Shown here: piece after piece, positions 7,847 to 15,932 of the stretch
Layout: every line of letters begins with the position of its first letter
Position numbering within the stretch: the first letter of the stretch is position 1
Assembly: GCA_002894685.1 (NCBI GenBank)
Contig: NCRC01000012.1
Coordinates: forward strand, 47,102-111,101
From: Salinivenus lutea
GTDB taxonomy: Bacteria > Bacteroidota > Rhodothermia > Rhodothermales > Salinibacteraceae
Direction of reading: 5' to 3'
DNA length: 64,000 nt
Position numbers and translations under genes: made by a program
The notes under the pieces: generated by a model
What the model saw: the letters and a program-made list of their open reading frames with translations, nothing else
What the model was told of the DNA's origin: nothing
Database searches by the model: none

Positions 7847-10800
7847 CTACCGGCGCACCGTCTCGTCCGCGGCCACTCGTCGAACACCAATTGTGAGGCG
7901 CTCGTCGCGAATCTCGAACGTGTCGACGGCGTCGCCCGTCGGGGCGTTGGACGGCTGCAACTCCAGTGCCAGGGTCTCGTTCCGGATCCAGTCGCCGTGC
8001 GCGGCCACCGCCTCCGCGATGCGGTCCGTGCCGTCGTACGCGACTTCGATGCGGTCGGTCACCGCGAAGCCGGCGTCCTTGCGCAGGTTCTGGATGCGCT
8101 TGACGACTTCGCGGGCGAGGCCCTCGGCGCGCAGCTCCGGCGTGATTTCGGTGTCCAGGGCCACCGTCACGTCGCCCTCCTGCTCCACGAGCCAGCCCTC
8201 AATGCCCTCGCTCTGGATGATGAGGTCGTCCGGGCCGAGCTCCACCTCCTCCCCGTCGACCGTCAGCGTGAGCGTGCCCGTCTCCACATACTCGTCAATC
8301 ACGTCGTCGTCCAGGCTCCGAACCTTCTGGTTCACGTCCTTCACGAGGTCGCCGAGGCGGGGGCCGAGCCGGCTAAAGTCGGGCTTGGCCGACCGACTCA
8401 CCACCTCGCTCGTGTGCTCCACGTACTCGATGTCCTTCACGTTGACCTCGTCGAGAATCACGTCCCGCACCTGTTCCACATCCGCCTCGGGCACGCCGGT
8501 GCCGGTCACCACCAGAATGCGGGGCAGCGGCTGGCGCACGTTGATCTCGGCCTGATTGCGGAGCGAGAGGGTGCTGGACGCGATGGTGCGGGCCAGTCCC
8601 ATGCGGCGCTCCAGCGCCTCGTCCCGCTCCGCCTCGCGGACGTCGGGGAAGGACGCCAGGTGCACGGACTCGGTCTCGCCCTCGGTGACCTCCGTGAGCG
8701 TGCGGTAGAGCCACTCGCCGAAGAACGGCGCAATGGGGCTCATAAGCTTGGCCGTGGCCTCCAGGCATTCGTAGACGGTCTGGTAGGCCGCTTCCTTTTT
8801 CGCGGCGGCGACCGTGCCGCCCTGTCCCGGTTGACCGTCCTGTTCGCCCTTCTTCGACGCCCAGAAGCGGCTCCGCGAGCGGCGCAGGTGCCAGTTCGAG
8901 AGCTCCTCCACGAAGGCCTCTACCGCCCGGGCCGCGGTCGTCGGATCGTAGTCCTCCAGCGCCTCCTCAACCGTCTGCGTGGTCGTGTGCAGGCGGCTGA
9001 TGATCCACTGGTCGAGCTCCGGGCGCTCCTCGACCGGCATCCGGTCCTTCTGATACCGAAAGCCGTCGATGTTGGCGTAGGTGGCGAAGAAGCGGTAGAC
9101 GTTCTCTAAGGTGCCGAAGAAGGTGCGCCGCAGGTCGCGCAGGCCGCGCTCGCTGAAGCGGATGCTCTCCCACGGCGGCGCGTTGCTCATCATGAACCAG
9201 CGCACCACGTCCGCCCCGTAGTCGTCGATGACGCGGAAGGGCTCGACGGTGTTGCCCTTCGACTTCGACATCTTGTTGCCGTCCTCGTCGAGCACGAGGC
9301 CGTTGACGACCACGTTCTCGTAGGCCACGTCGTCGAAGACGAGGGTGGCGATGGCGTGCAGCGAGTAGAACCAGCCGCGCGTCTGGTCGACGCCCTCGGC
9401 GATGAAGTCGGCCGGGAAGTTGGCCTCGAACTCCTCCTCATTCTCGAAGGGGTAGTGCCACTGCGCGTACGGCATGGCGCCCGAGTCGAACCACACGTCG
9501 ATGAGATCGGGCACGCGACGCATGGTGCCGCCGTCCGGCCCCTCCCACGTCAATTCGTCGACGAAGGGGCGGTGGAGATCGATCTCGTCGTCGTCCTCCG
9601 GCAGCTGATCGCCGCACTTCTCGCGCAGCTCCTCCACCGAGCCGATGACCTCGTAGTAGTCGGAGTCCTCCTTGTCGCTCTCCCACACCGGCAGCGGCGT
9701 GCCCCAGTAGCGGCGGCGGCTGAGCGCCCAGTCGACGTTGTTCTCCAGCCACTCGCCGAAGCGACCCTCGCCGATGGCCTCGGGCTGCCAGTTGATCGTG
9801 TCGTTGAGCTCCACCATCCGGTCCTTGAGCTTCGTGGTCTCGATGAACCAGCTCTCGACCGGGTAGCTCATCAGGGGCGTGCCCTTGCGCCAGTCGTGCG
9901 GGTAGTTGTGGAGGTAGGTCTCGTGCTTGTAGAGGCGGCCGCGGCCCTTGAGGTCGTCCGTGATGACCTTGTCCGCGTCCTTGAACCACATGCCCTCCAC
10001 CAAGGGCGCTTCGTCGGTAAACTCGCCGTCCTTGTCGATGGGATTGAAGAGGGGCAGCCCCTCGTCCTGCGCCACGCCGTAGTCCTCCTCCCCGAAGGCG
10101 GGGGCCATGTGCACCACCCCGGTCCCCTCCTCGGTCGACACCACGTCGGCGCCAAGGACGTACCAGGCCTCTTCGCCTGGCGTGGCGCGGTCGGTGAAGT
10201 AGTCGTAGACCGGTTCGTAGCGCTGTCCGATCAGCTCCTCGCCCGTGAAGGTTTCCTCTACGGTGTAGTCCTCGTCGATCACGTCGTCGAGGAGCGCCTC
10301 CGCGAGGATCAGTGTCTCGGCGCCCTGATGCGGGTCGTCGTGGTGGATCTTGACGTAGGTGAGGTCCGGCCCCACGGCGAGCGCCGTGTTGGAGATGAGC
10401 GTCCACGGCGTGGTGGTCCAGGCCAGGAAGTAGGTGTCGTCCTCCCCCGCCACCGGGAAGCGGATGTAGACGCTCGGGTCCTGGGTCTCCTCGTACCCGA
10501 GGCTCACCTCGTGCGAGGACAGGACGGTGTGCGAGCCGGGGCTGTACCACTGAATCTTGTGGCCCTTGTAGAGCAGGTCCTCCGCCTCAATCTGCTTCAG
10601 GAGCCACCAGACCGTCTCGATGTAGTCGGTCTCGAAGGTGACGTACGGATCGTCGAGGTCGACCCAGTAGCCCATCCGCTGCGTGAGCCTGTCCCAGAGG
10701 TCCTTGTACTCCAGGACGCTCTCGCGACAGGCGGCGTTGTACTTCTCGATGCCGTACTCCTCGACCTCGGCCCGCGTCTCCAGGCCCAGTTCCTCCTCTA

Positions 10801-11089
10801 CCTCAATCTCGACGGGCAGGCCGTGGGTGTCCCAGCCCGCCTTGCGCGCCACCTGGTAGCCCTGCATCGTCTTGTAGCGGCAGAAGATGTCCTTGATGGC
10901 CCGGGCGAGCACGTGGTGAATGCCGGGCTTGCCGTTGGCCGTGGGTGGGCCCTCGTAGAACGTGTAGGTCGGCTGGCCCTCACGCTCCTCAATGCTGCGT
11001 TCGAAGATGTCGTGACTGTTCCACCAGTCGAGCACATCTTCTTCGAGATCGGGAAGCGAGAGCTGATCGGGCGTGTCGAACTGCGCCAT
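7847..11089 (-). CDS. ileS: Isoleucyl-tRNA synthetase, type 2-like
   Basis: Charges tRNA-Ile with isoleucine in the cytoplasm and edits valine. The 1080 residues show the class I signatures GIHH (56-59, the HIGH motif) and KMSKS (606-610). An editing domain and a C-terminal anticodon-binding region follow. Where many synthetases have a Cys-rich CPRCGT ribbon, this one reads WYSPGSHTVLSSHEV, so that zinc site is absent. Length, C-terminal extension and this feature fit the eukaryote-like type 2 IleRS, a group often resistant to mupirocin. The protein is very rich in Asp and Glu, as expected for a salt-in cytoplasm. It is the first gene of the minus-strand run leading to lspA and lepA. Confidence 0.97.
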   Translation of the reverse strand: MAQFDTPDQLSLPDLEEDVLDWWNSHDIFERSIEEREGQPTYTFYEGPPTANGKPGIHHVLARAIKDIFCRYKTMQGYQVARKAGWDTHGLPVEIEVEEELGLETRAEVEEYGIEKYNAACRESVLEYKDLWDRLTQRMGYWVDLDDPYVTFETDYIETVWWLLKQIEAEDLLYKGHKIQWYSPGSHTVLSSHEVSLGYEETQDPSVYIRFPVAGEDDTYFLAWTTTPWTLISNTALAVGPDLTYVKIHHDDPHQGAETLILAEALLDDVIDEDYTVEETFTGEELIGQRYEPVYDYFTDRATPGEEAWYVLGADVVSTEEGTGVVHMAPAFGEEDYGVAQDEGLPLFNPIDKDGEFTDEAPLVEGMWFKDADKVITDDLKGRGRLYKHETYLHNYPHDWRKGTPLMSYPVESWFIETTKLKDRMVELNDTINWQPEAIGEGRFGEWLENNVDWALSRRRYWGTPLPVWESDKEDSDYYEVIGSVEELREKCGDQLPEDDDEIDLHRPFVDELTWEGPDGGTMRRVPDLIDVWFDSGAMPYAQWHYPFENEEEFEANFPADFIAEGVDQTRGWFYSLHAIATLVFDDVAYENVVVNGLVLDEDGNKMSKSKGNTVEPFRVIDDYGADVVRWFMMSNAPPWESIRFSERGLRDLRRTFFGTLENVYRFFATYANIDGFRYQKDRMPVEERPELDQWIISRLHTTTQTVEEALEDYDPTTAARAVEAFVEELSNWHLRRSRSRFWASKKGEQDGQPGQGGTVAAAKKEAAYQTVYECLEATAKLMSPIAPFFGEWLYRTLTEVTEGETESVHLASFPDVREAERDEALERRMGLARTIASSTLSLRNQAEINVRQPLPRILVVTGTGVPEADVEQVRDVILDEVNVKDIEYVEHTSEVVSRSAKPDFSRLGPRLGDLVKDVNQKVRSLDDDVIDEYVETGTLTLTVDGEEVELGPDDLIIQSEGIEGWLVEQEGDVTVALDTEITPELRAEGLAREVVKRIQNLRKDAGFAVTDRIEVAYDGTDRIAEAVAAHGDWIRNETLALELQPSNAPTGDAVDTFEIRDERLTIGVRRVAADETVRR

Positions 11090-11234
11090 GGAGTCGTCGG
11101 GCCGGAGTGGATTCGTTAACGCGGTAGCCGAACCCTACGCCGCGGCGCGCTCGGATGTTCGTACAGCTCAGCCCCGACCGTCTTCCCCTCCCTGGTTGAA
11201 GCCTGCACCGAATTCCAAATCTGGACTCTAACAC

Positions 11235-11264
11235 TTGTATTTTTCCCAGGGGGGGGGTTATTAT
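11235..11264 (+). promoter_or_regulatory. Candidate promoter with G9 tract in the spacer
   Basis: TTGTAT (11235-11240) and TATTAT (11259-11264) are separated by 18 bp. The spacer contains an uninterrupted run of nine G (11249-11257), the longest homopolymer I noticed in the window. The -10-like box matches 5 of 6 consensus positions and the -35-like box 3 of 6. It points toward the small lipoprotein and the TolB-like lipoprotein. The assignment is tentative because housekeeping promoters in this group may differ from the sigma-70 consensus. Confidence 0.35.
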
Positions 11265-11356
11265 ATAACTACACTTCAGTCTCAATTTATGTTGAGTGTG
11301 TTCTCAACTCTCCTCTCGCACCGCCGCCACTCTTCTGGATCGGTCTGCGATATCTG

Positions 11357-11470
11357 ATGCGTCTCCGCTCCCGGGTTTTTCCGTTTCTTTCGACGTTCCT
11401 CGCACTCGCGCTCCTAACTGGCTGCGACAGCACCGGCCCCTCCGCGAGTTTGAGCTCTTTTCTCTCCTAA
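11357..11470 (+). CDS. Tiny 37-residue lipoprotein, or truncated lipoprotein gene
   Basis: An ORF of 37 codons encodes a complete lipoprotein signal: a basic start (MRLRSR), a hydrophobic core, and the lipobox LLTG-Cys at residues 20-23. Only 14 further residues (DSTGPSASLSSFLS) precede a TAA. It ends 17 bp before the next gene, which starts with a similar signal peptide and lipobox. It may be a genuine mini-lipoprotein, an upstream ORF controlling the next gene, or the broken 5' end of a duplicated gene. The first two are favoured slightly because the signal is intact. Confidence 0.5.
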   Translation: MRLRSRVFPFLSTFLALALLTGCDSTGPSASLSSFLS

Positions 11471-11487
11471 AACCTGCTCCTGAGCCG

Positions 11488-12399
11488 ATGTCTTCCCAGC
11501 CTGGAACCTTCCGTGCTCTCTCTGCGACGCTTCTTGTGCTTGCGGTTCTGACAAGCGGGTGTGACCTCACCGACAACGAGGGACCGACGCAAGATCCAAA
11601 CCCGGGTCCCTTCCGGGTCGACTACACCCCTGCCTGGAATCCAGATGGAAACCACGTCGCTTATTACCACGACGCCGGACGAACCGAGGACTCCACCGAC
11701 GTGAGTGGCCTCTACGTCCTCGACCTCGAAACCGACTCGATGCGGCTCGTGGTGGAGGGCTCGGCCCGAAACCCCGACTGGCGGCCCGACGGAAAGCGCA
11801 TTGCCTTCTCGACCGGCAACGTCTACACCATCCGGCCAGATGGGTCTGATCTGCAGCAAGTGACGGACTTCGGGAGTTCGTTTCGCCCGCGATGGTCTCC
11901 CGACGGCAAAACGATCTCTTTCGGTCGCTCTGGCTCGACGGACGAGGTCGGCGTCTGGTTCGCTCACCTCTCCGACTCGACGTTCACTCGATTCGGGTGG
12001 GTAGCTTCTCCAGCCGACTGGTCACCAAATGGAGAGCGAATTGTATACCAAAACGCGGATGAGCTCTGGATCGCCGACACAAGCCGAACCGATTCGACGC
12101 AGCTTACAGAAAACGGCTACGTAGCAAACCGAGACCCTGCCTGGAGTCCGAACGGGAAATGGATTGCCTGGACCCCGCTTCCCGGTAGCAGACCGGAACT
12201 CTGGATCATGCGCTCAGACGGCAGCGACAAACGGAAGCTCGCCGAAGGGGGAAGCTTCCCGGCGTGGGACCCCGACTCCGATCGCATCGTGTTCTCAAAA
12301 CCCGCCCAGGGAAGCGACCTCACCGCCCTCTGGACCATCCGGCGCGACGGCACGGACCTGCGCCAGATCACCGACCCGTCTCGTAATCCTTTAAAGTAA
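11488..12399 (+). CDS. TolB-like beta-propeller lipoprotein
   Basis: A 303-residue predicted lipoprotein with lipobox LTSG-Cys near residue 24. The mature protein consists of repeated PD40/WD40-like blades of the form PxWSPDGKxIAF (for example around PAWNPDG, PDWRPDG, PRWSPDG, PAWSPNG). These form a TolB-type propeller, usually a protein-protein interaction scaffold at the envelope; no catalytic motif is visible. The ATG at 11488 puts the signal peptide at the N-terminus. The 37-codon lipoprotein ORF lies just upstream and a subtilase gene follows on the same strand after hairpins. Partner and exact role are unknown. Confidence 0.85.
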   Translation: MSSQPGTFRALSATLLVLAVLTSGCDLTDNEGPTQDPNPGPFRVDYTPAWNPDGNHVAYYHDAGRTEDSTDVSGLYVLDLETDSMRLVVEGSARNPDWRPDGKRIAFSTGNVYTIRPDGSDLQQVTDFGSSFRPRWSPDGKTISFGRSGSTDEVGVWFAHLSDSTFTRFGWVASPADWSPNGERIVYQNADELWIADTSRTDSTQLTENGYVANRDPAWSPNGKWIAWTPLPGSRPELWIMRSDGSDKRKLAEGGSFPAWDPDSDRIVFSKPAQGSDLTALWTIRRDGTDLRQITDPSRNPLK

Positions 12400-12448
12400 T
12401 CGGTCCACAACGGACCGGAGGAAAACCTCTTCCCGAAAAAATCCCTCG

Positions 12449-12472
12449 ACGGGCCCGACGCCCGTTCTCTCT
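12449..12472 (+). terminator. Possible terminator after the TolB-like gene
   Basis: ACGGGC (12449-12454) pairs with GCCCGT (12460-12465) around a 5-base loop and is followed by TCTCTCT. Another small hairpin, CGGTCC/GGACCG, lies at 12401-12417. The T-tract is weak, so termination is uncertain. Confidence 0.35.
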
Positions 12473-12589
12473 AACGTGACCCGCCAAGATCACTTGCCAG
12501 CGAGGATCCGGTACGCCGGACCCGCGAGGGAAAGGCAACCGGCATCCCTCGTTCTCTTGCTTCTTTTCCAAACCCGAACGAGGTTTGCC

Positions 12590-15340
12590 ATGCGAACTGT
12601 ACTAACAACCCTCCTTCTCGCGTTCCTTCCTGTTTCCACGACAGCCGCCCAGCCCGGGCCGCCCGACCGCGCTCGTCCAATCGAGGGTGTGATTCTCGTC
12701 AAGTTTGCGCCCGACGCCCTGGAGACGCCCCCGCAGCAGCTCCGCCCGAACGAACTGGGCCTGCAGGGCCGCCAGGCCGCCCGCCTGCGCCAGCTCCTGA
12801 ACGCCCGGCGCGGCCCGGGGGAGAAGCTCTTTCGCACCTTCGCGCCCGCCGACACGCTGGGGCGCCACGTCCAGACCGGCGAGCGCGTCCGCCTCAAAGA
12901 CCTGTCGCGGTGGTACCGGTTCCCGGTCCGCGACACGACGAATGTGGAGGCTCTTGCCTCCCGCCTCCAGGAACTGCCGGTGGTGCTCAAGGCCACGCCG
13001 GACTACAACGCCTCGCTCGACAAACGGCCTTCAACGAATGGTCTCGCCCCGACTCGTACCGTGCCGGACGATCCGAGATTTCCTGACCAGTGGGGATACG
13101 ACGACTCGGACGATCACGACGTGAACGCCCCCGAAGCCTGGTCGCTCAATACGGGACGGAGCGACGTGACCGTGGCGGTCGTTGACGACGGGGTGGACCT
13201 CGACCATCCGGACCTCGACCCGGGCGACCGGAGCCGGGTTATACAAGGCTACGACTTCGGAGAAGACGACAGCAATCCGGGCGATGATGCAGACCACGGA
13301 ACTCCGGTGGCCGGGACCATCGGCGCCCGGACGAACAACAACCAGACGGGCGTGGCCGGTCTGATGTGGAACCTTCAAATTATGCCCCTGAAAGTTGCCG
13401 ATAGGTACGGGGGGATATCCTTCTCGGATGCGGCCCAGGCCTTCGACTACGCCCGGTCAAACGGCGCCGACGTAATCAACTATAGTGCAAGCAGCCCCAA
13501 TCCCTCGTCCGACGGCGTAGTAGCTGAAGCCGTGTATAATGCGTACGCGTCCGGGATGATCTTCGTCGGCTCGTCCGGGAACGACTCCAAAAGCTCGGTC
13601 AACTATCCTGCGGCTCTTCACACCGCCATCGGTGTTGGGGCAACAGACAGGGAGGATGTCCGACACGGATACTCGAACTACGGCTCCAAGCTCGACCTTG
13701 TCGCACCAAGCGGATTTGAGACGACGGAACGGTACGGAACCTACGGGGAATTTGGGGGCACCTCCCAGGCAGCGCCCGTCGTGAGCGGCATCGCCGGACT
13801 CCTCTTCTCGGAGAGCCGGGACGAAGGCCACAACCTCTCCAACAGCGACATCGTCCACCTCTTGGAACGCTCGGCAGATAATGTCGATCGCATGAACGGC
13901 GATTTCGACATTGAATATGGTCACGGCCGCGTCAACGCCTACGAGGCGCTCCGCCGGCTGAACGACCCCTACGAGGTAACCCACAGCACCGCCTCCTTCA
14001 CGAAGATTTATGACGACAGCGAGGTGGATTTCCTGAACGGGTTTACGACGGAAAACGGTACCTACTACGGTGCAGGACGGTACGTCTGCGACATCTACAA
14101 GCTGAGCGCCTCGGCATCCTCCCCCGACTTCTACTACGAGGAAAAACCCTGGTTTTGGCTGCCCGTCACCGAAAAGGGGTTCTCCGCGGCCAATCCCAAC
14201 GATGGTGACCGGTACCTGTCGAAGTCGGTGTCGAAAAGCTCGGCAGAAGCGACGACCTATTTCTACTACGTGGAGTCGAATGTTAATGGACAGGAGATCG
14301 GATGGGTCCCGTTCGACCCCACGGTGCACAAGCAGAATGGGAGCTTTGAGTACACCGTGATTGGGAAACCGGACACTCCCCCTGTTCAGGCATCCCTCTC
14401 CGGCCCCTCTACCCTGGAGAGCGGGCAGACCGGCACCTGGACGGCCAACGTGAGCGGCGGGGAAGGCTCGACCTCCTACGATTGGGACTACCGCCCGCTT
14501 GGCTCTTACTCCTGGCAGTCCGCGGGATGCAGCGGCTCGGACTGCTCCCACACCTTCTACAACAACGGCGACCAGGTCCAGACCGGCGGCGTGCGGGCCA
14601 TCGTCACGAAAGGCTCCGAAACAGACACGGCCTCCACGATCGTGTCGGTGCCCCCGTCCTGCGGGGACAACGTGCTGATCTGTCCGTCGACGGCCACGGC
14701 CGACGCCCAGCCCGTCGCGGTCCGTTCCCTCTCGGCCCAGCCTACAAGTGAGGCAGCCGCAACCGTCACGTGGGCCGTGACCGGCTCGCTCCCGGCCGCC
14801 GAGTTCACGGTGCAACACCGCGCGGACTCGACGGGGGCCTGGACGGACCTCGGCACCGTCGAGGCGGCCGACTCGGTGCGCACCGACACCTCCGGTGCCC
14901 CGACCTACCGCTTCGAGGCAACAGGCCTGGAGATCGGTGCCCATCAGTTCCGTCTCGCCTACGGACGCTCGGTGGAGGCAGGCGACGCGCCGGCCCAGGC
15001 CCTTGGCGGTGAGCAGGCCGGGCCGCGGGCGTGGACCTCCGAGCCGGTCGAGGCGCAGATCGAGATGGAGGAGGCGTACCGACTGAGCGCGTACCCGAAT
15101 CCGGTGCAGCAGCAGGCGACCGTCGAGCTGGCCGTGCAGGAGCGGCAGGAGGTATCCGTCCGCGTCTACGACGTGCTCGGCCGCCGGGTGGCGACGCTCC
15201 ACGAGGGGCCGATGCCGGCGCAGGAGACGCGGCGCCTGCGCTTCGATGCCCGGGACGCTGGCCTTTCCAGCGGGCAGTACTTCGTGCGGGTCCGCGGAGA
15301 GGACGTTGCCGCGACCAAGCAACTGACGGTCGTGCGATAG
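12590..15340 (+). CDS. Secreted subtilisin-like serine protease with type IX sorting domain
   Basis: A 916-residue exported S8 peptidase. A signal peptide (1-20) is followed by a propeptide-like region (about 30-145). The catalytic domain has Asp199 (VVDDG), His236 (DADHGTPVAG), oxyanion Asn331 (SSGNDS) and Ser392 (GGTSQAAP). A low-similarity middle and an Ig-like repeat region (about 600-830) come next. The last about 80 residues (SAYPNPV..., VYDVLGRRV..., Tyr-Phe-Val-Arg) form a type A sorting domain of the type IX secretion system, so the enzyme is probably released or surface-anchored. The ATG at 12590 is preferred over one 38 codons upstream because it begins the signal peptide. A strong terminator follows. 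Confidence 0.94.
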   Translation: MRTVLTTLLLAFLPVSTTAAQPGPPDRARPIEGVILVKFAPDALETPPQQLRPNELGLQGRQAARLRQLLNARRGPGEKLFRTFAPADTLGRHVQTGERVRLKDLSRWYRFPVRDTTNVEALASRLQELPVVLKATPDYNASLDKRPSTNGLAPTRTVPDDPRFPDQWGYDDSDDHDVNAPEAWSLNTGRSDVTVAVVDDGVDLDHPDLDPGDRSRVIQGYDFGEDDSNPGDDADHGTPVAGTIGARTNNNQTGVAGLMWNLQIMPLKVADRYGGISFSDAAQAFDYARSNGADVINYSASSPNPSSDGVVAEAVYNAYASGMIFVGSSGNDSKSSVNYPAALHTAIGVGATDREDVRHGYSNYGSKLDLVAPSGFETTERYGTYGEFGGTSQAAPVVSGIAGLLFSESRDEGHNLSNSDIVHLLERSADNVDRMNGDFDIEYGHGRVNAYEALRRLNDPYEVTHSTASFTKIYDDSEVDFLNGFTTENGTYYGAGRYVCDIYKLSASASSPDFYYEEKPWFWLPVTEKGFSAANPNDGDRYLSKSVSKSSAEATTYFYYVESNVNGQEIGWVPFDPTVHKQNGSFEYTVIGKPDTPPVQASLSGPSTLESGQTGTWTANVSGGEGSTSYDWDYRPLGSYSWQSAGCSGSDCSHTFYNNGDQVQTGGVRAIVTKGSETDTASTIVSVPPSCGDNVLICPSTATADAQPVAVRSLSAQPTSEAAATVTWAVTGSLPAAEFTVQHRADSTGAWTDLGTVEAADSVRTDTSGAPTYRFEATGLEIGAHQFRLAYGRSVEAGDAPAQALGGEQAGPRAWTSEPVEAQIEMEEAYRLSAYPNPVQQQATVELAVQERQEVSVRVYDVLGRRVATLHEGPMPAQETRRLRFDARDAGLSSGQYFVRVRGEDVAATKQLTVVR

Positions 15341-15374
15341 CCTCGGGCCACCGTTCGTTTGGACCCGAACACCT

Positions 15375-15407
15375 CCCCGTCTGGCCTCGTGCCGGGCGGG
15401 GATTTTC
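15375..15407 (+). terminator. Intrinsic terminator of the subtilase gene
   Basis: An 11-bp stem (15375-15385 with 15391-15401, two G-U pairs) around a CTCGT loop is followed by ATTTTC. It lies 35 bp after the stop codon. Confidence 0.75.
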
Positions 15408-15607
15408 AAATTCGGTGCAGGAAGCGCTTTGTGTTGACGAAAGCATCACCGCGGCCTCACGCATCCTTGGTTTGTGTTAACATTCTGCAACCAGAAGCGC
15501 TTGCGGGCGAACCGAGTCCCGCATTTGGGATTGGAGGCGCCGAACAATAGCGTCGGCCTCTGTGCCGGCCCCGTTCGGTGATCTCCCCTCACAGACGACA
15601 GCCCTTC

Positions 15608-15859
15608 ATGAAGCTCCTCCAACGCCTGCACGACACGTACCTCTCGGTGTCCGCGAGCACGTTTAGCCGCGTCACCAAGGTGGTCGACTACTGCCCGCAC
15701 TGCGACGACGAGACGCCGTGGGTCGTCCGCGTGCTCACCGGGTACTACCGGTGCACGCGGTGCGGCCAGGACCCCATGCGGCCCGACCGGCCCCACGACG
15801 ACCGCGCCCCCGCCTCCCCGCCCCGATCGGAGGAGGCCCGATCCGCGTCCACCCCGTAG
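15608..15859 (+). CDS. Small zinc-ribbon protein of unknown function
   Basis: An 83-residue protein. Two CxxC pairs, CPHC (about residues 29-32) and CTRC (about 49-52), could hold one zinc. The N-terminus is an amphipathic helix and the tail is a Pro/Arg/Asp-rich disordered stretch. No enzymatic motif is visible. Unlike several other proteins in the window, its zinc site is complete. The ATG at 15608 is used and a hairpin terminator follows. I do not recognise the family. Confidence 0.68.
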   Translation: MKLLQRLHDTYLSVSASTFSRVTKVVDYCPHCDDETPWVVRVLTGYYRCTRCGQDPMRPDRPHDDRAPASPPRSEEARSASTP

Positions 15860-15872
15860 CCTCCCCGCCTCG

Positions 15873-15923
15873 CGACCAGTGATCGCCCCGCTCCGGCCCG
15901 TCCGGGACGGGGCATTGGTCTTT
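15873..15923 (+). terminator. Terminator between the zinc-ribbon gene and the symporter gene
   Basis: GACCA and GCCCCG (15873-15890) pair with CGGGGC and TGGTC (15908-15919), with an inner bulge, and TTTT follows on the plus strand. It separates two converging genes. Confidence 0.55.
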
Positions 15924-15932
15924 TCCCCGCGT

